A stretch of DNA of 64,000 nt from Owenia fusiformis (Eukaryota; Annelida; Polychaeta; Sabellida; Oweniidae), in NCBI GenBank assembly GCA_903813345.2, contig CAIIXF020000003.1:8747912-8811911 (forward strand). The letters run 5' to 3'. A program made the translations under genes and the position numbers. Below the pieces are notes generated by a model. It was not told where the DNA came from, made no database searches, and was given only the letters and a program-made list of their open reading frames with translations. Positions 1 through 11,959 of this stretch are shown one piece after another. Position 1 is the stretch's first letter, and every line of letters starts with the position of its first letter.

Positions 1-1120
1 CTTCCTCCTGTATTGGATCGGCCATATTTCAGGTTCAAATGTTGCACAAATATATCCAGTGTTTTTATCTCGTCGCCAAATTTGTAGGATATGTCAATTA
101 TAGATGCAAATGTCTATTAATATCCACAGTAAGAAATGAACACAACTTTCATATTCTGTATTCAATCTATATTTTTAAAACGAGGCTGATACTAGTGACA
201 CCTACTGACAGCAATTATTGGTTGTGCAAACACAATGGAACAATCACTTAAATCAATCAAATATACAACACTTTATATGCTGTACATACCTTGTTTATCT
301 TGTACATGCTACATCACATAAAAACTCAATTATATCTGTATGGAAACAACGTAACATGACCAAAGCTGTACTGGATCATTGTTTCAAGGTAAGAATAACG
401 ATAAAGTATTCATGTAACGATTCGTGTGCGGTAATTTCCAAAGTACTTCCACAATAGTTAGTAAACGACCATCTTTCCCACTCACATTTGAAAACACACC
501 GGTTTTTATCCTACAAACGCCATCTATCCATGCATATCATTGGCAAAATGAAGTTTTACTTTTGATCTTCATAGTATTTCCAATGGATTGATTAGGACCT
601 GATCTTTCATTTGACACCAAAAACTCCTCAAACAGACCACATCAGAGTTGACACTAGATTATCAAAAAAAGATTTTCTATCTATCAATTTATATATGTCA
701 CATTTTTAGCAATGCCAATGAAAGGTGGCGAAGTTTTTTGCATTACATTATCCATTAATTTTTGATAGAATTTTCAACAATACGCCATCTTTTAATCCAA
801 TAGTTATTTAAAACATACACTTTGTGAAAAGTGGTAATTCACTTTTTTGAATATCTGAACTTCAAATGCTGTTTTCTATGCGAGTAATTTTTTTTCACTT
901 CAGTATTATCCCAAAGTAAAGATTTTATCATATTTGATTGAGTGTGTGAGTATCATGTCTCAAATAATATTTCATCTTTTTTTCTTCAAAAATAGGCATA
1001 TATTGCCTGTTTAACTTCAATTATCATATTGATCAGATTATAAAAAAAGAGTTACTTCACTTTTAAGACCAATGAAAAAATTGAGCAAATTATTCAATAG
1101 TAGGCACTTAGAGATAATAT
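1..1120. other. Gene-free AT-rich stretch
   Basis: No coding stretch, tandem array or terminal inverted repeat is visible. Short open frames near the left edge show no codon bias or motif. The right limit is where LINE coding similarity begins. Confidence 0.5.
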
Positions 1121-1121
1121 A

Positions 1122-1970
1122 ATATGCATATCATGCCACATTTTGATTATTGCGATGTACATGATGTAATTTAAATTAAGGCTCAGCACATTTGAAACTA
1201 CAAGCTCTTGACAGACTCCACAACCGAGCAGCCTGTCTAGTATCTGGTTCTATTCATGGCTCCAATACTATTAAAGTCTTAAATTCTTTGAATTGGAAAT
1301 CTTTATCTGTTAGAAGAATCGAGCACCTAAAATGTTTGTTTTTAAATGCAGAAATAATATCAACCCCTTTTTATTTGTGATTTATTTTGTAAATATGAGC
1401 ATATACCCGCGCTTCGTTTAAGAGATCAAATATATTATTGTCTTTCAACTCGGCTTAGCATGTCTTCTAAAAGAAGCACCATATTTCAGGCTATAACTTT
1501 GTGGAATGATTTGAATGATAAATTACAATTTTTACTGTTCGGAACACTAACCTAGATGCTACTATGAATGAAGCTTTAATTCATATTATTACAAAATGGC
1601 TTTAGAAAAATGCTCCAAAACACTAATTAAAAATCATAGAACTTTGTAAAACCAAAGAATATACTATTTTATTTCATTATGTAGTAACATATTTGGATAA
1701 GATGAAGGGATGCGTAGGATGCAAATGGATTTTGACAGACACAAAAATACTTCCTGGTTTGGAATCATATGCCTCTACACTTCATTATTGAATTATGACC
1801 GTAATAAGTGGCCTATACATCAATACAGTGCTGAATATAGGTCAACAAGATAATAGTGTGCATATAAATGTAATAATTAAAGCAGAATACTCATTTTGAA
1901 AAATCAGATGATTTTTTTCTCATAGGGTGATTCCAATGGAGGGTGCATAAGGTCCTTTGCAAAGTGGGCC
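1122..1970 (+). mobile_element. 3' end of a non-LTR retrotransposon (LINE), decayed
   Basis: The frames carry LINE reverse-transcriptase C-terminal landmarks. MPHFDYCDV (from 1132) matches the 'LPHLDYCD' motif. LDRLHNRAACLVSG and LNSLNWKSLSVRRIEH (1207-1330) match the 'LQKLQNRAAR...L.W..L..RR' tail of CR1/Jockey/L2-like elements. Downstream, RSTIFQAITLWNDL (about 1473-1515) continues the family's C terminus, which ends in KWL plus stop near 1604. Frameshifts lie near 1165 and 1550, and an in-frame stop is at 1378-1380, so the copy is dead. The 3' UTR runs to about 1970 and is shared, inverted, with 31616-32003. The clade is uncertain. Confidence 0.75.
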
Positions 1971-2170
1971 TTTAAAGAGCTTCAAGTGACAATTTGCAGA
2001 ATATGAAATATAGACACAACAGAGTTACATATTGAGACTGGGAGACATTGTAAACCTATCCCTTAACCTCTGAATGAGGGGATTACACTACTTGTAATTG
2101 TTGAAATGATGAAGAACACTTGTTCATAAGCTGTTAAAAATTATGAAAATTAAGAGAGTTTAAATGCATG

Positions 2171-2691
2171 TACTGTACTCCGGGTAAATTTCGACGCTAT
2201 AAAATTTCGCGATTTTTCAAAATTGCAATTTCGCGGCTATTTAATTTCGCTGATTTGAGTTGATGACATTTCGCGAATTGCACTTGCACAAGTGGAATTT
2301 TTTTCCGATTACCGTGAATCAATGCGTATCTGGCTATTTTAGCCCGTTCAGAATCCAAGTAATGTTTGTATTTCCCACGTTTAGGGCATTTATTTGAATA
2401 TTCTTGAATGGCTTTTTTAACTTCAATTTGTAGGATATCATTGTTGTCAACAGTTCTTGCCTTTGTTGGCCTAATGCCAATTCAAAATGTTAGACATTTT
2501 AGGCCTTTTTGAATTATCGCCCAACAACACTAGACGAAACGTTATACACCGAACGTAACATATCAAAAGTCCCGTTTCAAATCCCCGGTGATTTATATGA
2601 CAATTTTCGCGACGATAAATGTTCATGATTTTACTACATTCGCGAACAAAGCGAAATTAAATCGCACGCGAACAATACCCGGAGTACAGTA
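2171..2691. mobile_element. TIR element / MITE with TACTGTACTCCGGGTA ends
   Basis: A 16-bp perfect terminal inverted repeat is seen: TACTGTACTCCGGGTA at 2171-2186 and its reverse complement at 2676-2691. The TA at each tip may be the target duplication, which would suggest a Tc1/mariner-type mobiliser. The interior is unusually rich in TTTCGCG-type words near both ends and has no coding frame, so this is a non-autonomous element of about 520 bp. Confidence 0.7.
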
Positions 2692-2879
2692 TATTCGAAA
2701 TCAGAATTTATTTCAGAATTTGATTCTATTGATTGTGATATTTTCAAAACACTGATGACAACTGAAAATTATTTTAGGGTGTATCAGATCGTATGATATT
2801 CTGTATTTTTGTAGATGCAGCTGTAGATTGTAGTATTTTTAGTGACTAATGTATCATGTAACTTTTCAATAAAAGATAT

Positions 2880-3300
2880 AAGTTGTAAAGGCGTCATAAG
2901 AGAGATTTCGCACATACGTAAAATACAACTTATAACGTATACTTATAAGAAGACGTACAAGGTGTTTCATAATATGGGTATTTCGTCAGGAAAGATCTTC
3001 TCGGACTGTAATAAATAAAGGTCAAAGGGATGACTTTTGTACTTTCTTGAATTGTAGCATGTTTAGTTGATCAAAATGTGTTTGTCTAGAATAAAATAGG
3101 CTCATATATAGTACATACATATAGACCCATCTCTTCTCAAATTGACTTTTTGGAGATGCTCGTTATGCAAAACTGATGAGGGAATGAGAACACATTACAA
3201 ATTTTCATCAAAATGTTATCATTTTGTAGAAATTCCATCGAACAGTTCGTATCAATAAAATATTCCATATTTATGAGCAACAGTGTATCACGAAGCCGGG
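2880..3300. other. Non-coding stretch
   Basis: Nothing supportable was seen: no TIR, array or exon. Confidence 0.4.
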
Positions 3301-3311
3301 ATTTTTTCAAA

Positions 3312-3870
3312 ACTAGAGGTTTTTTCCTTTACCTTTCCCCTTGCCAATCCCTCCTATTGATGGCATCCCATATAAAACAGAAGGAGACTCATCTGGCCTT
3401 GTTACAAGTTGCTGTTGGCCTGACCTAGTACATGACGTAGTAGGTGGTGGCAGGAAGTTGCTCCTATTTGCAGTGCCAGGGGAGGCTTCATTTACATTCT
3501 CAGGAATTTGAACTGTAAGTCCAGATGTTGTAGGGCCAGATTTGGTTTTGTTAGAGGTTTTCACATGTCCACTGATGAGTTCAAATTTATTACTTGTTAT
3601 GTTGATTGATCCATTGGCTTGGACATCTTTTTTGTAATCTCCTGACTAGCTAACATAATTCCATCCCATTTTAGTATTTTTCATAATGAGTATATGTTCA
3701 AAGTCGGGAATGTCTACATTAAAATTATGAAGATTATTGTCTATTGTCTTCCTCATTCTTTGTTGGGACCTTAAGTTTGCTTTTTCCAAGCGTTTAGAGA
3801 CTTGTTCCTCATCCCCAGTCCTTGTGGTCATACCCTGCGCCCGTTTTCGTACATTTGTGATGGTGCTGAA
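3312..3870 (-). pseudogene. Unrecognised coding region, two open stretches
   Basis: A polypyrimidine-AG acceptor near 3870 is followed by a hydrophilic, basic/acidic open stretch (VSKRLEKANLRSQQRMRK near its start, VDIPDFEHILIMKNTKMGW near its end). One in-frame TAG (3646-3648) is followed by more open sequence in the same frame down to 3312, ending in a Gly/Lys tail (GKGKGKGKNL). Either an intron removes the TAG (an AG just after it could be an acceptor, and a GT just before it a weak donor) or the gene is broken. The composition looks like real protein, but I recognise no family. It could be a host exon pair or part of a low-copy transposon. Confidence 0.4.
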
Positions 3871-4869
3871 AAGTCAAAACACACAAGATAATACAAAAGC
3901 CTTCATATCTCTCAGCATTTTTCTCGCTCCAAGGCATATCTTCCCAATTTGAATTTTTTTGATTAAAAAAATTTATAAAAAGTTTTGAAAAAAATGTTGA
4001 AAAATAATAATTGAAATTTTTTCTTGAAAACTCTACTTGGTATAGGATAAAGCAATTATGTACGTTTGGTTTGGATATGGTGTTATGCTGTCGTGATATA
4101 TAAGGTCCCTCAAGGTAGATATGCAAATCTCCCTCTGGATACATAACCTTTATTTATACTTACATGTCCAGTCATGTGTTATATTCAGTCTGGGCCCTAC
4201 TGAGCCAGGGGGTGAGCCTGCAGTCCTTAAGTGAATGTCTTGAGATTCTAAAATGCAGGATCAAGGTAATATACTGTATATTTAAGCGGTTACAAATCAG
4301 AACACTTAAAGCTCCCATATTGAGTTAAACCACTTTGGCTTATATTGTATTCTTGCCCAATGTTATCAAAGGGTGATATGTGAAACTTTTTCTCAATTTT
4401 CAATTGTATCAAAAAGAATTTTGCCACCTGAGTGACATGTTTAATAGTCAGTATACCGAGTTTAATCAATAAAGGATTGTACAATGAACAACAAAATTTG
4501 GAAATGAGTACTATAGATTTGCTTTCGAACAACTAAACAGATTGACCTAGATAATAGCAATGCGTCTTCTTTGGTCAACTGCTCAGTTCTTTTTGGGTTT
4601 TCTACGTAACTCTATCATGTAATTTAAAGATGATGTTTGACTTCCTAAAATAAGAAAATGATGTGCTATGATATGATATTCGTAGAAAAAGAAAAAAATG
4701 AATTGAAAAGCGATCTATTTCCCTTTTCATAGGTAAGATGTGATTTTGTTTAAAATTTTATCTGCTCAAGAAAACCATAATTATATATTTATCATTTTTA
4801 ACATTGCATGGCATTTATCTATCATAGACCTAAATAATTTTAGGGCTCTGATTATTTCTATTTCAATCA

Positions 4870-5420
4870 AATAAGGTAAGTGATAAAGTCCTTATTACAT
4901 GCAAAATTGGATGCCCAGAAAGGGGGATTCAAATGTCCCAAGATTTGTGAAGGAAGTATGTCATTACCAGACTTATTATTGTCTCCACTAAAACAAATAT
5001 TGCGAAAATAAATAGATGCCAATCTGTCAATTGCTAAAATCGTCAAATTAAGTAGCGCCAAGTTAAAGACCAAATCAGTATTTGAAATGCTCTGATATCT
5101 GGATATAATATTTGCCAAGAAAAGAAAGGCTTGCCTCTTTTTATTATTCAAGAAGGGGTCTTTCTATTTCAAGATACAGATAACTGATTTAGAAAGAGAG
5201 ACATGCCCTGTTCTATTTTGGCTACAATGGAATGTCCTTTTATTGTGACTATTGTTTTTTTTACTAAATATACATTCAAATGTCTTTTGTCGATGTATCT
5301 CTGGACACATGTCTGGATGCTGAATGAGGAGAACCCTGGTTACGCTTGTTGATTTATTACTGACAGCCTTCCAAAAGAAGGAGAGCACATTTCCGTACTT
5401 TTCCTTGGAAATGAGGTAGT
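4870..5420 (-). CDS. Unrecognised 3'-terminal exon
   Basis: A good acceptor (tacatttcag, exon from 5420) opens a frame beginning DYLISKEKYGNVLSFFWKAV and running to a TAG at 5164-5166. The frame then stays open to about 4867 (a further 94 codons), so the TAG could be the true stop or a disabling change. The segment is mixed hydrophobic/charged and soluble-looking. I recognise no domain. It loosely recalls linker helices of NACHT/TPR proteins, but that is a guess. No second exon could be tied to it. Confidence 0.35.
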
Positions 5421-5429
5421 CTGAAATGT

Positions 5430-8020
5430 AGATGTAAAAACTTACTATGTATTTATAACAGTGAACTTTGTTGAAATCACTCTTAACAGCTTAAAGACCT
5501 TATTTGACAGGTCTTATTTCATCACATTTAGACAAAACGAACATACCTCAATCGGTAGAGACAACACTGAGAAGTATCAAACTCAATTCACTATAATGAA
5601 ACAATAGACTACGAGAAAAATCACCATCAAAATTTTGTTGTTTTTCATTTCACCTCAAGATTTAGCCACGTGGTATTGCATCATCAAAGTGAGCAATGTA
5701 ACTCGCGTGCCGTGGTAATCAATGTGTGAAGATTCCAGGGCCTTTAATGGCTGATGGTTTTATGTCATTTATTTAATGATTGATAGAGTGTGTTCATTTG
5801 TACTTATTTTAAAACGTTATCCATTTAAATGGATGTGAAAGAGACACTTATTTTGTCCGATAGATAAAGGTGTTAGGAGTGAACTTCAGAACTGAATGCA
5901 CACATTGAAAGTACAAATACTGGAAAACATATTTCTGGAGTTTTACAACCATGAAGAAAATATATGATTTACGTTTCCACAACACTACATCACAATAATA
6001 AATTAGTATACTTATTGATAAAGTGGGTCAATAAAACTGTATTTTAACAAAAATTGCAGTAAAAAAAAAAATATCTAAAAACAGAAAACATGCGCAAGTT
6101 TGCGCATAAGAAACAGCTGATTTGTCATTAATTCCGGTATATTATTAGAAGCCATTTGTGAACAAAAATTCAACAATTTGAAAGTTAAAAACATGTATGA
6201 CAGTGACAGTGACAGCTCAAGTGAAGACGACAGTGGGTTTGTAACTCAAACGGGTATTCGAGTTAAAAAGGGGGTTCGTCTGTTTATATGTCTTGTCAAA
6301 GCATCCAACAGAAGAATAAAATTTAAGTTCACTTATACTATTATTATTGCAAATATTTACTAAGCTAGACATTGATTATATTGATTACCTTGATCCATTG
6401 CTTCAGATGTCTTCTCGCTTTTCTGTTAATATAATCCTTAATTTTTTATTCTATTGAGTGTGTTATAAAATTCCTTAAAATTTACAATCCTCTGCTCAAT
6501 TAATCCTCAATTAATCAAATTCCTCAATTCTATCTTACTAAAAACGTTTCACTTATTCGTATGGTATATTCTACTTAAAATGCTATACAAAGTTAAGGCG
6601 TTATAAAATAATAATCCAAGGGCTAATCCGTGTTTCCATGGTAACTGTTAAAAACAGACTGCCCCGAGCAAAAAACACTCTATGCATAAATACAGGTTTC
6701 AAGAAAGGGGAGGTCCAAATTTCGGACACAGCAATATGATTGGAGGAGGGGTAATTTTGATAGACACTTTGGTCTTTCTAGACCCTAGGCCACGTGTCCA
6801 CGGCAACCTGACAAAGGAATATATGAATGTCAGGCTGATGTAGGATGGTCAAAGAGAAAAAAGGGGGGATTTCTGCCTTGGGCCAAATTCAAGTTTTATC
6901 GTTTTTAAATGTCCCTTTCTATCTAACTGTATTTAAACATACCTTAATTAAATGGATCAAGGTCGTAGTTATGAATTACAACATGAAACTGTGACATAAA
7001 AATTACAGCATAAAAATACAACATAAAACACCGACACAATATCAAAAAACTAGGCACACTAGAACACATAGAACACTGTTTTATAATTAAATACAACATA
7101 TAAAATCAGGCACTTACATGCGCCTTTTCATATAACTTTATATATACTTTCCTACGCTAAATAAAAAGTGTCCCTTCAAAAGACAATAAATGGGCGTGCC
7201 AAAAAGCACAAGTTTACAATATAAAATATAATACTGCCCATGTGTATAAAAGCACAAGCGGTTCTTTTAAGTGTTCTTTTAATTTAAATGTATGGTCCCT
7301 TCAATAATACACAAATAATCAGCTACAACAGATATCTAACTACAGGATTAGCAGATTAACTAATGGGAGAATCTAACCAGGGCGAGAGCTGCACAGATGG
7401 CCTGCGCCATTAAATCAGTAGTGCAAGAATTCGAAACATTAGCTTCTAAATGTTAAACAAAAGGTTTCAGTTGAATCAACAAAAGGCATCATGAGAAGAG
7501 AGCAAAGGGATTGTTACGGCAAAATCAAGTGTCCGAATAATTTGTAGCACTGAAAAAATTTCTATAAATGCTACCAAGCGTGTATTACTTAATGTTCTGA
7601 ATTCTATGGGGCCAGCAAAGTTCTCTTCTTAATGTGTGGTGATTTTGACAATTACAAACGTTTGTAGCTCTGACATTATTTATTATCTGGGAATCTGCTC
7701 TGAACGTCTAGATTATTAAAATTTCTCTCAGGTGGCATGAATTATTAGCTCACTTAAGTTGTGAAAATGAAGAATACAAAAGACAGAATGTAAAGAAAGT
7801 TCGAATGATATTGAAATGGGCCTGGGATAAATGAAACTAGAAAGTATTTTAGCAATATGCCTGAGCAATATTGGGAATTGAATTACATGGAGTCTTAGAG
7901 AAATTACTTTGCTCACACCTCATACCAAATTCCACTAAAATAATTGATGGTAAGACCTTCCCCAAAAATACATAGATTAAAATATATTCTAAATGAAACA
8001 GAAATAGTGCATTTCTGTTA
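5430..8020. other. Mostly gene-free; possible LTR in its right part
   Basis: A short acidic start, MYDSDSDSSSEDDSGF from 6193, could be a first exon but lacks a clear donor. The region 6650-6850 is slightly GC-richer without coding signal. The right part should contain the LTR of the retroelement described at 8021-11950, since a TG follows its polypurine tract at 8022, but I could not place the LTR's far end. Confidence 0.35.
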
Positions 8021-8102
8021 CACTGCTCCCCCCCCTTGGTTTGATCGTCCCGAGCAACTAAAAGGTTAGTAACAACAACTACTACTCAGGTAGGGCACAA
8101 GC

Positions 8103-8633
8103 TCAGCGTACTTTTAAATGAAAGAAATGTAGGTGGGCTATAAAATCTGAGCCCGTTTCCCACCTGAGTAAACATGAAGTGCAGACGAGCGGGTCGTCTG
8201 CACGGTGGAGACTCTTATGAAATTCGAACATTGCTGGTTCCTCAAATGTTACTCTGCACACCAGGCACCTTAAATTAAGAATTAGCTTTGGGTATTCAAG
8301 ATAAACTTTAGTCTTAATAGCACTGTCCTCTGTATCAGTGGAGGTACAGGGGCCAGGGGTATTTGGTTTTCGTGGTTGGGGGGATTCCTGTTCTCTTCCT
8401 AGATTGTTGGGCGAACGACATTGTTCTGTTTCTGATTCCGGCGAACGACATTGTTCTGTTTCTGATTCCGGAACTTGTTCGTCATCGGAAATTATCTCTT
8501 TTGTTATTATTGGTATTTCTTCTTGTTTGCACCTTTTCTGTGGGGGTGCGTGTAGTTTAAGATGTTTCTTGAAGGCTCTCTTGTTTTGTAACTCTTCCCC
8601 ACAGATTTCGCACTGATACACTGAAAAAAACAT
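8103..8633 (-). CDS. Three-finger C2H2 zinc-finger protein ORF
   Basis: The ORF has 176 codons with a true ATG. Three C2H2 fingers are visible: C8-C11-H24-H28, C123-C126-H139-H143 and C151-C154-H167-H172. The linker between fingers 1 and 2 is acidic and Ser/Pro-rich and carries an exact tandem repeat of ESETEQCRSP. A splice-acceptor-like TTTTTTTCAG lies just inside the start, so the frame may normally be an exon joined to an upstream leader. It overlaps the 3' end of the envelope frame in another frame and lies before the polypurine tract. It may therefore be an accessory gene of the retroelement, or a host exon that the element picked up or landed beside. The fingers suggest DNA or RNA binding; the target is unknown. 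Confidence 0.6.
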   Translation of the reverse strand: MFFSVYQCEICGEELQNKRAFKKHLKLHAPPQKRCKQEEIPIITKEIISDDEQVPESETEQCRSPESETEQCRSPNNLGREQESPQPRKPNTPGPCTSTDTEDSAIKTKVYLEYPKLILNLRCLVCRVTFEEPAMFEFHKSLHRADDPLVCTSCLLRWETGSDFIAHLHFFHLKVR

Positions 8634-9126
8634 TAGAGGGGGTGCCTTGAGTATTTGACCCTCGAATAACGTGTTGTCCTATTTGGATGAGGGCAGTCTC
8701 TTGATTAGCAGAGAGACGCTTCTGGCGAATTAACATAAAAGTGACACATCCAAGCCCCAGACATATACAAGCCAAGGTGGCCATCATCGAAATTATTACA
8801 GGGTCAAGGGGTATGGAAAATGACAGTGTCTTGAGCTTCCATTTTCGGGTGGTCTTAAGTTGTCCGATAAGTACGTCCATATTCTTCGAAAATTGTAGGT
8901 CGCTGTCCTCTAGATCGCCCAGTGGTGGGAGGTCAGGCAGGGTGAAGTAGAAGTCAGTCTCTGTGAAATTTTGAGAAGCTCCTAGTCCAATATATTTAAG
9001 GAGAAAAACAATGCTTTGGGCTTCAATAATCCTAATGTCCTTTGTGGTCATGTCACATAGGCTTGTAACGTCGGGAAGAATATTATTTCCAGTTTTCAAT
9101 TGACACTGACACGGTAATTTAATTAA

Positions 9127-10628
9127 CCCTTTATTAACCAGCGGAAAATGCCTTTATATACCTTGAAATACCGGAGGATTTCGAGAAAATCTTTAAAATA
9201 AATGTATCTGTTAGAAAAACAGTCGTAAAATCTTATGTATGCAAGTTAGATACATAAAAGTATATATCAAATTAAAGCTAATTAAATTTCCTACAAGAAT
9301 ATGTTAAAATAACATAAATATTTGCAATAGTGGAAGGGATAGGCCTCATCATATTTAAAAAAAAAATAATCGATTCAGATTTGAAGTTTTTATTTCAACT
9401 GAAAAATGTTAATGAGGGACTTTATTTTTCACTCTATGTTCTAGTGAGCCAAATGTTCTGCTTGAAAAGAGCTTTATTCTGCTTTTTATTTGAGTATACT
9501 ACCTCTTTTCTATCAAAAGTTACAATTATTTGAATATCGTAGCATTATTGTAAATATTACAAAAAAACTGAGAATAAAGGAGGAGGGAAGTTAGCGCAAC
9601 AGATTTTGGACAGTCATATGTTGGATTTTGGCCATTTCCTGGGGATTTAAACAGGTGCATATGTTAGGCAAATGCATTACCTCCAGGAAAATCACTTCTA
9701 GAGATGATAAAATAATTTCGACTTTGAGACAGGGTAGATGCAAACAACCCACCCACATGTTTTTTCTGAAATGTTTTCCTGATTTTCAACCCCTTCCATA
9801 CCTGCTTTTTAAATTTTTCTGGCATCAATATGTTGCGTTTTGACACACAGTTAATCCCTTAAAAGGAATAAGTGATTCCTTTTAGATAAAGTGGAAAACA
9901 ATATTTCCCATGTTATTTTCCCATAGGGAAAATCATTGCTTTCAGCTAAGTTTGGTCACCCATAATGGGTATCTTTAAAACCCCTGATGGAATCACTTAT
10001 TCCTTCAAAGTGATTAACTATGTGTCAAAACACCATTAGGGTGGAATCAAAGAATAGTCCAAAGAAGTAATCAGGTGGGGTATCTGGGGGCTCAACTTGA
10101 GTGATTCCACCATGAAGTGTAAAGTTATGTGGCCTCCGTGTGTTAAAATGTTCAAATCTCCAGTAACCGTCGAAACCATCGAAGTCATGTCACTATCACT
10201 AAGATTGCCATGAATATCCAACCCAAGCTCAAGATTGAGTCTCTGATCCAAATCACCGGGATCTTGAGCAAAATTTCCTAAGAAATTTTCATTGTCACTC
10301 TCTTCTAATGCCACATCAATATCGCTACCTTCTGAAATATAATCGTCCATGACTTCCGCCATATTGATTTAATGTTTCTATATCATTTAGACCACTTATT
10401 TGGCTACTTTTTCGATAAAACTTCAAGAAATTTCAAAATTTTTTCGAAAAATATCAAGGAAATTCTATTGAGCATGCGCAGAAACTATGCTGGGGGTCAT
10501 GGGGTCAAGGCCACTGGTTGCTATTAGCGGCAGATAATCAATGGTGCTACAATACGATCAGAATCGTATCCCGTTCTTTAGTGTATTTGAATCTGATACG
10601 AATGGATTCGTATCCTGTTGATAAAGAG
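9127..10628 (-). mobile_element. piggyBac-like element inserted in the envelope fossil
   Basis: TTAA lies at both edges (9123-9126 and 10629-10632). The ends read CCCTTTATTAACCAG and, inverted, CTCTTTATCAACAGG, as expected for piggyBac-type TIRs. Near the right end is a subterminal palindrome, GATACGAATGGATTCGTATC (10596-10615). An acidic ORF of 108 codons (10036-10362, minus; MAEVMDDYISEGSDIDVALE at its start) begins about 260 bp from that end, which suits a piggyBac transposase N terminus. No catalytic domain remains, so the copy is deleted and non-autonomous. Envelope coding similarity is present on both outer sides. Confidence 0.65.
9837..10031. mobile_element. MITE, 195 bp, with long imperfect TIRs
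   Basis: GTTTTGACACACAGTTAATC at 9837-9856 matches the inverted right end at 10012-10031 in 19 of 20 bases. A further exact 17-bp inverted block, AAGGAATAAGTGATTCC, lies inside each arm. The interior is non-coding. It is nested in the piggyBac-like element. Confidence 0.7.
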
Positions 10629-11959
10629 TTAAGCATAAAGAGCACATGGTATGAAAAGTGCCGTCGCAACTCGCTTGGATGATACCATAAGGATTTGATA
10701 CAAATATGTGAGTCCCGATCTTCTTCAAGTACGTGGAATTATAGCGGAGGGCCAAATTATAAGTGCAAGTATCAGTTAGATCCAAGTCATTGTCCATCAT
10801 AAGGTTAGTTATACAACTGGTGTTATCTACTGGTCGAATAATAAAGGGGCTGGGACACCTCTTAGGCATACTCCCAGTACATGCTGTAAAGTCCTCAGTA
10901 GTCAATTCAATAAAGAAACGTTTGTCTCGGCTTATGGCGAAATAAGGGGCCAAGTTAGTGATCATACTAGCCGATTGGTTGTTCAGTAACACTACAGGGA
11001 ATGTAGTTGTGAGATATATATCGAACAGACCACTTTGTCCATGGTAGGGGGCAGCCAGTTGAATATATAGTGCTTCTTCAGTTATAAAAGAAACGACCGA
11101 GGCTGATTGGTAGTAGTAGGCCATGTCTTTATTCGTCAGTTCTAGTCCTGGTCTCTTTTCTGATAATCATATAGTTATTCCATTAAGTATCGACTCCAGG
11201 AGGTCTGGTCTAACGAGGGCAATTGGTAATTTCCCTTGAAGTAAAATTGTCGCACTGTCCAACCAACTGGTATAAATCGCCTCTGCAGACGCAATAATAT
11301 CCAAATGATAAAATGCCCTGTCCAACATTTCCAAAACATAGTGGATTGATGGAGTTGAAGAGTTGATAATTGTCCCAGTCGCCAGTCAACACCTTTAAAA
11401 TTACTCCGAATTTGTTCATTAAGTTTGATGAGGAAGTCCCGGGTGACTTTATGGTTTTTGTTCATCTTTCGAGTGAGATCTTCTAATTTATTGTCCGTAA
11501 GGTTCGCCATTTTAATAAATGTTCCAGTTATATCGTCAGATGCCCCTGCGACGGACGCAAGGCCATCTTGTAGTTGATAGAGTTGATCGACTTGATCGAA
11601 GAGTTCACGGAAAGCGTCTTCTGTAACTAGGCCGAACAAAAATGACCCAGCTTTTCCAACGAAGTCAAGTAGTCCCTTTTTCCGTTGGGATTCAAATGAG
11701 GGTTACACACGTTTCAAGTCTCTAATTACACCACGCACTTGTCCATCAAGGGTCAGTAAGTCCTTTGCCATAGCCTTGACGATCGATTTCATTTGTTGGC
11801 ATTGGTCATTGACACGGGTGTCGTTCAAGGAATCGCATTGTAGTGAACTGCTCGATTGTTTTTGTTTCTTTGGCCAAGGTATCCTGACAGTATAATAGAA
11901 AGTATGCGGCGATGATGTGACGTAATTTTTACAGTCTCGTCAGCCATGTTTAATTTGGA

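Larger units (their letters stand above)
8021..11950 (-). mobile_element. Fossil LTR retroelement with an F-type envelope gene
   Basis: Read on the minus strand, the 5' part (from about 11945) has a short subunit and then a basic cleavage-like site followed by GLLDFVGKAGSFLFG (about 11635-11680). This is the fusion-peptide pattern of baculovirus F / errantivirus-type envelopes. An ectodomain with paired cysteines and N-glycosylation sites follows, then a membrane anchor (VIISMMATLACICLGLG, about 8735-8785) and a cytoplasmic tail. Next come a zinc-finger ORF and a polypurine tract (8023-8037), and TG (8022) opens what should be the 3' LTR. No gag or pol was found, so this is a partial copy. 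It is broken: one large insertion (the piggyBac-like element at 9127-10628) plus a few smaller disruptions. The age is moderate, since long frames survive. Confidence 0.7.
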
